A program made the position numbers and the translations under genes. Under the pieces are notes generated by a model that saw nothing but the letters and a program-made list of their open reading frames with translations, had not been told where the DNA came from and did not search any database. Below, in pieces: positions 7,224 to 14,820 of a DNA stretch of 14,820 nt (position 1 is its first letter; the number at the start of each line of letters is the position of its first letter). Source of the DNA: JACPRB01 sp964468745 (GTDB taxonomy: Bacteria; Planctomycetota; MHYJ01; JACPRB01); contig CAYXVY010000306.1 in the NCBI GenBank assembly GCA_964468745.1, positions 1-14,820 of the forward strand, written 5' to 3'.

Positions 7224-7236
7224 GGCGGACTCCCGG

Positions 7237-7539
7237 CTACACCAGCCCCGGCATCGACAACCCCGTCACCTTTGCCATCTCGGCTTCGCGCATCTTCTTG
7301 GACTTCTCAAGCGCCTGGTTTGCGGCGGCCGCCAGCATGTCCTCGAGCATCGATTTGTCCGCCAAGGCGCTCTCGTCGATCTTCACATACACGATCGCCT
7401 GCGTGCCGCTGACGCCGACCTTCACCGCGCCTCCCGCGGAGCCCTCGACGATGCGTTCCTTGAGGTCCTCCTCAGCCTTCGCGAGGCGCTTCTGCATGTC
7501 CTGCAGGGCCTTCATGTTCATGCCGCCGGGATTCATCAT
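7237..7539 (-). CDS. ybaB: YbaB/EbfC family nucleoid-associated protein
   Basis: This 100-residue protein is typical for the family of small dimeric DNA-binding proteins encoded between dnaX and recR. The N-terminal helix is rich in Met, Gln and Lys (MKALQDMQKRLAKAEEDLKE). The AGGAVKVGVSGTQAIVYVKID segment forms the characteristic strand region, and LEDMLAAAANQALEKSKKMREAEM the C-terminal helix before the usual Met/Gly/Pro tail (SMPGLV). Its start overlaps the dnaX stop by ATGA. Two adjacent ATGs (7539 and 7536) are possible; the second is better spaced from the GAGG upstream. Confidence 0.95.
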   Translation of the reverse strand: MMNPGGMNMKALQDMQKRLAKAEEDLKERIVEGSAGGAVKVGVSGTQAIVYVKIDESALADKSMLEDMLAAAANQALEKSKKMREAEMAKVTGLSMPGLV

Positions 7540-9173
7540 TCGCCTCGCTCAATGTGGTCCACACGCGCGCCGGGAAACGCGTCCAGCACGCGCTTTACGG
7601 CGGCATCCCCCGCCAGGTCGGCGGACGGCGACTTGCGGGCCGCCGATTCCGCGCCGCCCCGTTCCAGCGTCACGGCGAACGCCAGGCGGCGGCCGAAGAT
7701 CTTCTGCATCGCATTCTCGATCACGGTCTTGTGCTTTGCGGTCGCGAGCTGGTCGATGTGAAACCTCGTGAACTTGCCCGGCAACTGGAACTCAAGGAGT
7801 CCCGGAGCCAGCCTCAGCACCCGCCCCTCGGCGATGAGCGTCCCCGCCAGCACCGATGCGATCTTCACCTCGGTCACCACTCGCGGCCAGTGCTTCTGCA
7901 CGTCCTCCGCGGACGCCGCCTCGACTGGTCCTTCGGGGACGGGCGCTGGAGGGGGGGTGTCCTCAGCGGGCGTCTCACGCCGAACCGCGATGGATGCCGT
8001 CGGCCGCTGCTGCGCGACCGGCGTGCCGCTCTCGACGGACTTCAGCGCCTCGGCGACCGACACCAGATCACCCGCCTTCGACATCTTCACGAGCGTGACT
8101 TCGAGGACGATGCGCGGATTCGCGCCTTCGCGGATGCGCCGTCGAGACTCGAAGAGGAGCTGAACGAAGTAGAGCAGCGCCTCAAGCGAGAATCCCGACG
8201 CCTGCCGGTCGGACGCATCGAGGAGATGGTCGGGCAGGTCGACGACCGGGGACGCCTTGCCGCACGCCTTGATCGCCATCAGCGTGCGCGTGTGTTCGAT
8301 GAGCTGGTCGACGAACGCCGCGGGGTCGATTCCTACGGCGAAGACGGCGTCGAGCGATACGAGCGTCGCGCCCGGGTCGGCCGCCTTGAGCGCGCCCAGG
8401 AGCGCGTCGATCTTCGCCTCCGGCGCGGCGCCGAGGATGGCGCTCACATCGTCCGCCTTGAGACCCTTCTCCTTGTACGCGATGAGCTGATCAAGGATCG
8501 ACTCGCCGTCGCGCATCGAGCCGCGCGCGGCCCGGGCGCACGCCGTCAGGACCGCGTCATCGAGCGAGAGTTTCTCCTTTGTCACGATCTGCCTGAGCCG
8601 CTTGACGATGTCGGTCGTCGTGATGCGGCGGAAGTCGAACCGCTGGCAGCGCGACGTGATGGTGTCGGGTATCTTGTGCGGCTCCGTGGTCGCGAAGATG
8701 AACTTCACGTGCGGCGGCGGTTCCTCGAGGGTCTTGAGGAGCGTGTTGAACGCCTCGCGCGTGAGCATGTGCGCTTCGTCGATGATGTAAATCTTGTGGC
8801 GCGAGCGAAGCGGCGCGTAGCGGACCCCCTCGCGGAGCGCACGAGCGTCGTCGACGCCGCGATTGGACGCCGCGTCCATCTCGATCACGTCCGTGTCCGT
8901 GCCGTCCTGTACGGAGACGCAGATCTCGCACTTGTTGCACGACTCGGCGGAGATCCCCTTCATGCAGTTGAGCGCCTTCGCGAGCAGCCGGGCGCTCGAC
9001 GTCTTGCCCACGCCGCGCGGGCCCGTGAAGAGATACGCGTGTCCGACGCGCGACTCGCTGATCGCGTTGCGCAGCGTCTGGGCGACGTGCTCCTGTCCGA
9101 TCACCTCGTCGAACGAGAGCGGGCGGTAGCGGCGCGCGAAGACTGTGTACGTGTCTCCCGGCATCGCGGGCAT
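7536..9173 (-). CDS. dnaX: DNA polymerase III subunit tau/gamma
   Basis: This 545-residue protein is the clamp-loader ATPase that places the sliding clamp on primed DNA. Seen motifs are ARRYRPLSFDEVIGQEHV (13-30), Walker A GPRGVGKTSSA (51-61), a zinc site from Cys70, Cys79, Cys82 and Cys85, Walker B YIIDEAHML (129-137), EEPPPHVKFIFATTE (150-164) and the SRC motif with TSRCQRFDFRRI (173-184). A Pro-rich linker near 400-420 separates the ATPase/collar part from a C-terminal domain. The ATG at 9173 gives MPAMPGD, while the ATG at 9164 would remove three residues and fits a leaderless transcript better. It heads the dnaX-ybaB-recR-rpoN operon. A run of seven C at 7951-7957 (minus strand) lies at about codon 406. 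Confidence 0.96.
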   Translation of the reverse strand: MPAMPGDTYTVFARRYRPLSFDEVIGQEHVAQTLRNAISESRVGHAYLFTGPRGVGKTSSARLLAKALNCMKGISAESCNKCEICVSVQDGTDTDVIEMDAASNRGVDDARALREGVRYAPLRSRHKIYIIDEAHMLTREAFNTLLKTLEEPPPHVKFIFATTEPHKIPDTITSRCQRFDFRRITTTDIVKRLRQIVTKEKLSLDDAVLTACARAARGSMRDGESILDQLIAYKEKGLKADDVSAILGAAPEAKIDALLGALKAADPGATLVSLDAVFAVGIDPAAFVDQLIEHTRTLMAIKACGKASPVVDLPDHLLDASDRQASGFSLEALLYFVQLLFESRRRIREGANPRIVLEVTLVKMSKAGDLVSVAEALKSVESGTPVAQQRPTASIAVRRETPAEDTPPPAPVPEGPVEAASAEDVQKHWPRVVTEVKIASVLAGTLIAEGRVLRLAPGLLEFQLPGKFTRFHIDQLATAKHKTVIENAMQKIFGRRLAFAVTLERGGAESAARKSPSADLAGDAAVKRVLDAFPGARVDHIERGE

Positions 9174-9176
9174 TAT
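9171..9176 (-). promoter_or_regulatory. Perfect TATAAT overlapping the first dnaX ATG
   Basis: On the minus strand TATAAT matches the -10 consensus at all six positions and shares its last bases with the ATG at 9173. Seven bases later comes a second in-frame ATG (9164), exactly where a transcript would begin. The 17-base spacer contains CTCGC-GAT-GCGAG (9181-9193), a short inverted repeat. The -35 position reads CTGTCG, which matches poorly. If this promoter is real, dnaX is leaderless and starts at 9164. Confidence 0.4.
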
Positions 9177-9197
9177 AGCTCTCGCGATGCGAGCCGA

Positions 9198-9235
9198 CAG
9201 ATTTCATCGGGCGAATTCGACGATTCGGAAATCTG
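9198..9235. promoter_or_regulatory. 8-bp inverted repeat, candidate operator between dnaX and sigma gene
   Basis: CAGATTTC at 9198-9205 and GAAATCTG at 9228-9235 are perfect inverted copies, centre-to-centre 30 bp (about three helical turns). Between them lies the palindrome CGAATTCG (9212-9219). The right half-site ends on the TG of the candidate extended -10 of the sigma gene, so a bound protein could block it. This whole divergent gap (9174-9248) holds no gene. Confidence 0.4.
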
Positions 9236-9261
9236 CTATTCTTCTGGCATGACGTCGGTCG
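9207..9261 (+). promoter_or_regulatory. Sequence block shared with the clpB upstream region (copy A)
   Basis: TCGGGCGAATTC (9207-9218) and GGCATGACGTCGGTCG (9246-9261) recur in the same order at 12939-12950 and 12966-12981, the second with one mismatch. The intervening spacer is 27 bases here and 15 there. In this copy the second block contains the start codon and first four codons of the sigma-factor gene. Confidence 0.55.
9234..9242 (+). promoter_or_regulatory. Candidate extended -10 box of the sigma-kinase operon
   Basis: TGCTATTCT fits the extended -10 form TGnTATnnT. Transcription would begin about seven bases later, at or next to the ATG at 9249. No Shine-Dalgarno precedes that ATG, so the message may be leaderless. 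No clear -35 hexamer is visible. Confidence 0.35.
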
Positions 9262-9974
9262 CCGGGGCTTCGCAATTCCAGCCGACGATGTGGTCGGTGG
9301 TCCTGCGCGCGCGCGACGCCGCTGATCCGAACCGCGCGACGGCGCTCAACCGCCTGTGCGAGACGTACTGGAAGCCGATCTATGTCTACCTGCGCCGCAA
9401 GGGCTTCTCGATCGAGGACGCGAAGGACGCCACACAGGGATTCTTTGCGAGCTTTCTCGAGCAGGGGGCGATCGATCGCGTCGAGCAGGGCCGTGGCCGT
9501 TTCAAGGGGTACCTGCTCGCCCACCTCGAACACTTCCTCGCGAACGAGTACCGCCGGGAGCGGGCGGAGAAGCGGGGCGGCGGGGCCGCGGTCCTGTCGC
9601 TCGACTTCGCGGGCGCGGAGACCGAAGTGCGCCTGGAACCGGCGGACCTGGAGACGCCCGAGATCGCGTACCGCCGGTCGTGGGCCGTGATCGTCCTGCA
9701 CAACGCCTTCGACGCCCTGCGCCGGGAATTCTCCGACAGCGGACGTCCCCAGCACTTTGATGCCGTGCGTCTGCATCTCTCGGCCGCGCCGGAGCGCGCG
9801 AGCTACGAGGACCTGGCGAAGCGGCTCGGCATGCCGGTCACCGACGTGACGAACCTGCTCCATCGTTCGCGAAAACGGCTGCGGGAGATCATCCGTGCGA
9901 ACCTCCGGGAAACCGTCGAATCCGAGAACGACATCGACGACGAGCTGCGCGATATTTTCGCGTCGATTTCATGA
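9249..9974 (+). CDS. ECF-like RNA polymerase sigma factor paired with a kinase
   Basis: This 241-residue protein has a sigma-70 region 2 (about 34-106, with YWKPIYVYLRRKGFSIEDAKDATQGFFASFL and GRFKGYLLAHLEHFLANEYRRERAEKRGG) and a region 4 helix-turn-helix (about 184-218, SYEDLAKRLGMPVTDVTNLLHRSRKRL). The middle carries LSLDFAGAETEVRLEPAD, typical of the large ECF-like factors next to Ser/Thr kinases in Planctomycetota. No anti-sigma factor is present. The overlapping kinase is the likely control partner, as known for kinase-linked ECF groups, possibly by phosphorylation. I chose ATG 9249 because homology to the family starts at FQPTMWSVV just after it and the upstream frame lies antisense to dnaX. 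Its stop overlaps the kinase start by ATGA. Confidence 0.9.
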   Translation: MTSVAGASQFQPTMWSVVLRARDAADPNRATALNRLCETYWKPIYVYLRRKGFSIEDAKDATQGFFASFLEQGAIDRVEQGRGRFKGYLLAHLEHFLANEYRRERAEKRGGGAAVLSLDFAGAETEVRLEPADLETPEIAYRRSWAVIVLHNAFDALRREFSDSGRPQHFDAVRLHLSAAPERASYEDLAKRLGMPVTDVTNLLHRSRKRLREIIRANLRETVESENDIDDELRDIFASIS

Positions 9975-12892
9975 AAGAAAGCGGCGATGGCCTACCACAA
10001 GAGGGCATGAACACCGAAATCCGCTGCACGCAGTGCGGGAAGTCGTTCCACATCGATCTGATCGAGGGGCAATTCGCCGGCGCCTGCCCCCGGTGCATCG
10101 CGGGGTTCATCCTCGAGACCGCGCCCGCGGCACCGAACGAACCTCTTCCGATCAAGCCGGGCGCCACGTTCCGTGGCATCGAGGTGCAGGACGTCCTCGG
10201 ACGCGGCGGGATGGGCGTGGTTTATCGCGCGCGCCAGTTGGACCTCGATCGCCCCGTCGCGCTGAAGGTCATGACGCCGAAATACGCGGCAGACGCGGAA
10301 TTCGCCGAACGCTTCAATCGCGAGGCGAAGGCGCTCGCGACGCTGAGCCACCCCAATATCGTGCAGGTATACGACTTCGGGCGCGAGGCGGACTTCTGTT
10401 TCCTGGCGATGGAATTCGTCGACGGCACGTCGCTCCGCGGCGTGCTGAAGGAGGGCCGTCCGTCGCCGGCGGAAGCGCTGCGGCTCATCGGGCAGATCTG
10501 CGACGCGCTCGAGTACGCGCATTCGCGCGGCGTCGTGCACCGCGACATCAAGCCGGAAAACATCCTGATCGATCGCAACGGGCAGGTGAAGATCGTCGAC
10601 TTCGGGCTCGCAAAGGTCACCGCGAAGGAGGGAGGCGGTCCCGCGCTCACGCATACCGACGTGGCGATGGGCACGCCGCAGTACATGGCGCCCGAACAGT
10701 ACCTCAGCATGAAGACGGTGGATCACCGCGCGGACATCTATTCGCTCGGCGTGGTCTTCTACGAGCTCCTGACGGGCGAGATTCCGGCCGGAAGTTTCAT
10801 GCCACCTTCGCACAAGTCGAAGAGCGACGAGCGGCTCGACCCAGTCGTGCTCAAGGCCATGGCGAAGGAGCCCGAGCGACGCTACCAGTGCATCGCGGAC
10901 GTCAAGTCGGACGTCCGTACGGCCACGACGGCGGCGCCGCCGACCCGCCCGCCCCGCGACGTCTCGAGGCGGCTCCTCTTCGTCGGTTGCATCTTCGCGG
11001 CGTTCATGCCAGTGATCCTCATGCTCGCGGAGCGATATCCCGGGCCGCGCCTTCTACGGCGCGACTGGACTGAAATCCTGATCATCGCCGCGGGCGCCCT
11101 CGCGATCGCGACAGGTGCCGTCGCGCTCCGGTTCCGGCATCGCATCGCCGGCGGGCTTGCGCTGGTGACGGGTGTGGCGGCCGTCATCGGGGGGTACGTG
11201 CTCATCGAGGAACGCCGGGCGAATACATGGGATGCACGCGGCCGTCCTCCCGAACGTGTCCACGCTGTTCTCATGACGCTCAAGCCCGAGCGCGGCGCTC
11301 TTCCGCTCGACGACGAGACCTTCCGCGCGCTGGAGCGGGGCGTGCCGCTCGCCCTGATGGGCAACGCGGGCGTCCCGTTTGATTTCAAACGCGACGCCAC
11401 GCGGCTCGTGTCCGATGCCCAGGCATTCATGAAACCGCGTTTCGTGACGCGCGACGAGGGGGGCTCCGTGGAGTGCGACGGACGCCGCATCAATGTGGGA
11501 CCCCACACGCTTGTCTTCTTCGTACCGGATTACGGCGCGTACGATGCGGGCTGGGTGCAGAGGGAGAAATTCGCCGCGGCCATCGCCGTTCAGGCGACGA
11601 TAGGGATGTCCGTCGAACTCCAGACGCAAGTCGTGACGATCGCAAAGCAGGAGGGGTTCCGCGAGGTCGGCGAGCAGGACGCGGAAACGGCTGCGAAGCT
11701 GGCGCGCGAGGCGTACGCGAAGTATCGCGAAAAGCCAGGGGACGTCGCTCAGCTGACGACGGCGATCCGTGCGCTGGAGAAGGCGTGGCGGTTGTCGAAG
11801 CGGCCCCCCGCCGCCGTGCTGCGCGACCTGGGCGAAGCTTACATCGCCGCGCAGCGCTACCGGGAGGCGCGTGCCGCGCTCGAGGCGTGCGTCGGCGCCG
11901 ACACGAAGAGCGTCGAGCCGCGCCTCCTCCTCGGCGAGGCGCTCACGGCGCTCGGCAAGTTCGACTCCGCGATCATGTCGTACGACGCGGCGATCGAGAT
12001 TGCCCCCGACGACATCACGGCGCATGCCGGCAAGGCCGAGGCGCTCATGTACCGCGCGGACTTCGTCTCCGCGTTGAGGAGCTACGATCGCGCCGTCGCG
12101 CTGCAGCCGGACAACGAAGCACTTCGGCTGTTTCGTCGCCTGGCAGACGTGGAGACCGGCGGCATCAGCATCAAGGGGGCGCATCGCGTGGAGACGGCGT
12201 CATGCGAGGTCGAGACTACCGTCGGCGAGGAGTACGCGAAGAGCATCGCGCGTCACACGGATGCCATATTCGCGGAGTACGCGCGCGTGCTGAAGCCCGT
12301 GAGCGTTCCGAGCAGGAGGATCCGCGTGACGGTCTTCGCGAGCCGTGCGGAATTCGACGAGTACGGCCTGCCGCACATGGCGGGCTACTACACGCCGTAC
12401 TCGAACCGGCTGATGCTCGTGCGCGGCGATTCGGATGAGACGCTCCACGAACAGCTGTACCACGAGTGCTTCCATCACTTCCTGTCGCTCTATGTCGTGC
12501 ACGCCCCCCTCTGGCTCGCGGAAGGGTATGGCGAGTACTTTGCCGCGCACGTCCTGGATCCGGCCACCGGGGCCTTCTCGGTCCGGCCGAATCGCGCGCG
12601 CAAGACCGGTATGCGCGCCGCGCTCGCCACGAAGGGCGTGAGCCCGCTGGCGGAACTTCTTCGCATGCCGAAGGAGGCCTTCTACGGCAAGGCTGTAGCG
12701 CATTACGCCCAGTCTTGGTCGTTCGTGTACTTCATGCGCCACTCCGGAGCCGAGGAGCGCGAGCGGCTCTTCGACCAGTATTTCCGGTTGCTGATCCAGC
12801 TGGACGACGCGCACGCCGCGTACGACGTCACGTTCGGCCGACTCGATCTCGACAAACTTGAGAAGGAATGGGTGGCCTTCGCCCAGAAGTAG
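9971..12892 (+). CDS. Membrane Ser/Thr protein kinase with TPR and HExxH peptidase domain
   Basis: This 973-residue multidomain protein reads as follows. A zinc ribbon uses Cys19/22 and Cys39/42. The kinase spans about 68-315: GRGGMG 77-82, VALK with Lys99, Glu118, HRDIKPEN 190-197, DFG 210-212, TPQYMAPEQ 235-243, so all catalytic residues are present. Three membrane segments lie at about 335-353, 368-386 and 391-412. Then come an unassigned region (about 418-575), TPR-like helices (about 575-720), and a C-terminal metallopeptidase-like domain with HECFH 831-835 and WLAEGYGEYF 848-857, the HExxH plus downstream Glu pattern of gluzincins (DUF1570-like). Three membrane passes put kinase and peptidase on opposite sides. 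The start at 9971 overlaps the sigma stop; ATG 10007 begins MNTEIRC right at the ribbon, with AAGAGGG very close upstream, and is a serious alternative. Confidence 0.92.
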   Translation: MKESGDGLPQEGMNTEIRCTQCGKSFHIDLIEGQFAGACPRCIAGFILETAPAAPNEPLPIKPGATFRGIEVQDVLGRGGMGVVYRARQLDLDRPVALKVMTPKYAADAEFAERFNREAKALATLSHPNIVQVYDFGREADFCFLAMEFVDGTSLRGVLKEGRPSPAEALRLIGQICDALEYAHSRGVVHRDIKPENILIDRNGQVKIVDFGLAKVTAKEGGGPALTHTDVAMGTPQYMAPEQYLSMKTVDHRADIYSLGVVFYELLTGEIPAGSFMPPSHKSKSDERLDPVVLKAMAKEPERRYQCIADVKSDVRTATTAAPPTRPPRDVSRRLLFVGCIFAAFMPVILMLAERYPGPRLLRRDWTEILIIAAGALAIATGAVALRFRHRIAGGLALVTGVAAVIGGYVLIEERRANTWDARGRPPERVHAVLMTLKPERGALPLDDETFRALERGVPLALMGNAGVPFDFKRDATRLVSDAQAFMKPRFVTRDEGGSVECDGRRINVGPHTLVFFVPDYGAYDAGWVQREKFAAAIAVQATIGMSVELQTQVVTIAKQEGFREVGEQDAETAAKLAREAYAKYREKPGDVAQLTTAIRALEKAWRLSKRPPAAVLRDLGEAYIAAQRYREARAALEACVGADTKSVEPRLLLGEALTALGKFDSAIMSYDAAIEIAPDDITAHAGKAEALMYRADFVSALRSYDRAVALQPDNEALRLFRRLADVETGGISIKGAHRVETASCEVETTVGEEYAKSIARHTDAIFAEYARVLKPVSVPSRRIRVTVFASRAEFDEYGLPHMAGYYTPYSNRLMLVRGDSDETLHEQLYHECFHHFLSLYVVHAPLWLAEGYGEYFAAHVLDPATGAFSVRPNRARKTGMRAALATKGVSPLAELLRMPKEAFYGKAVAHYAQSWSFVYFMRHSGAEERERLFDQYFRLLIQLDDAHAAYDVTFGRLDLDKLEKEWVAFAQK

Positions 12893-12938
12893 GGGAGTGA
12901 GCGCCGCGCGTGCGTCGAGGTCGGGGAATTTCCGGCTG

Positions 12939-12981
12939 TCGGGCGAATTCTTGCGCTGCCACTCCGGCATGACGTCCGTCG
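12939..12981 (+). promoter_or_regulatory. Sequence block shared with the sigma-gene promoter region (copy B)
   Basis: TCGGGCGAATTC (12939-12950) is identical to 9207-9218, and GGCATGACGTCCGTCG (12966-12981) matches 9246-9261 at 15 of 16 bases. Weaker agreement extends left: CGAG at 12916-12919 and ATTTC at 12928-12932 parallel 9190-9193 and 9201-9205. The block lies in the 152-base gap between the kinase gene and clpB, about 60-100 bases upstream of the predicted clpB start of transcription. That distance would suit an enhancer site for a sigma-54 activator. No full gene lies in this gap; the block contains only a nine-codon frame (12969-12998). Confidence 0.5.
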
Positions 12982-13011
12982 ATTTCGCGCGATTTTGAGG
13001 GTGGCGCCGGA

Positions 13012-13027
13012 TGGCACGGCTCTTGCA
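13012..13027 (+). promoter_or_regulatory. Sigma-54 (-24/-12) promoter of clpB
   Basis: TGGCAC (13012-13017), five bases, then TTGCA (13023-13027) matches the sigma-54 consensus TGGCAC-N5-TTGCA at every defined base with correct spacing. Transcription would begin near 13038, only about seven bases before the clpB ATG, so the leader is too short for a Shine-Dalgarno. The window also encodes RpoN. I saw no second match upstream of another gene. Confidence 0.75.
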
Positions 13028-13044
13028 GTGCGTTGCTTCTACAG

Positions 13045-14820
<1,776 letters not shown>

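Noticed and set aside
7554..9248. Very long plus-strand open frame antisense to dnaX running into the sigma gene
   Set aside because: It is a high-GC shadow of dnaX, Arg-rich and without any recognisable motif. The sigma factor simply shares its frame, so its start was placed at 9249.
12926..12950. GAATT-TCCG...CGGGCGAATTC as a palindromic operator
   Set aside because: The arms are out of register by two bases, so it is not a true inverted repeat. The match to 9207-9218 explains the right half better.
12893..13044. CIRCE or sigma-32 type heat-shock element upstream of clpB
   Set aside because: No TTAGCACTC inverted repeat and no convincing heat-shock -35/-10 pair were seen. The sigma-54 element is the only strong promoter.

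Overview
The window is GC-rich and densely coding, with almost no spacing between genes inside operons. It looks like a chromosomal segment from a Planctomycetota-type bacterium. The main clue is an ECF-like sigma factor overlapping a large membrane Ser/Thr protein kinase that ends in TPRs and a zinc-peptidase domain. Supporting clues are a family of RR-signal paralogs and weak or absent Shine-Dalgarno sequences at several starts. The phylum call is inference. No mobile element, CRISPR array, tRNA or rRNA was seen.

Layout, left to right. (1) Positions 2-3804 (+) hold the end of an unidentified gene followed by four tandem paralogs with twin-arginine-like signal peptides. The paralogs are nearly abutting or overlapping, so they probably form one operon. 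Each has a Cys in a [VI]CL core motif and a C-terminal Cys pair ending in CGM. I cannot assign them to a named family; the core resembles a thioredoxin-like fold without the usual CxxC. (2) Positions 3809-4966 (-) hold an apparent 27-residue lipoprotein with a Cys-rich mature peptide, and a MoxR-type AAA+ ATPase flanked on both sides by decayed 7-bp tandem repeats. (3) Positions 5086-9173 (-) hold the operon dnaX-ybaB-recR-rpoN: the clamp-loader/recombination cluster with sigma-54 tightly coupled at its end. (4) Positions 9249-12892 (+), divergent from dnaX, hold the sigma factor and the kinase/TPR/metallopeptidase fusion, which overlap by ATGA. (5) From 13045 to the right edge (+) is clpB, cut off by the window, behind a consensus-perfect sigma-54 promoter.

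Links between the parts. The sigma-54 gene and a near-perfect sigma-54 promoter (upstream of clpB) lie about 6.4 kb apart. The DNA upstream of clpB also shares two near-identical blocks, in the same order, with the promoter/start region of the sigma-kinase operon (12/12 and 15/16 bases). This suggests either a common regulator or a duplicated 5' region. The divergent dnaX/sigma promoter region has an 8-bp inverted repeat, and -10-like boxes placed so that both transcripts could begin at a start codon.

The best candidates for something undescribed are the four-paralog secreted operon, the sigma-kinase-metallopeptidase module with its shared block at clpB, and the tiny Cys-rich lipoprotein. All functions come from reading motifs by eye; no database search was run.
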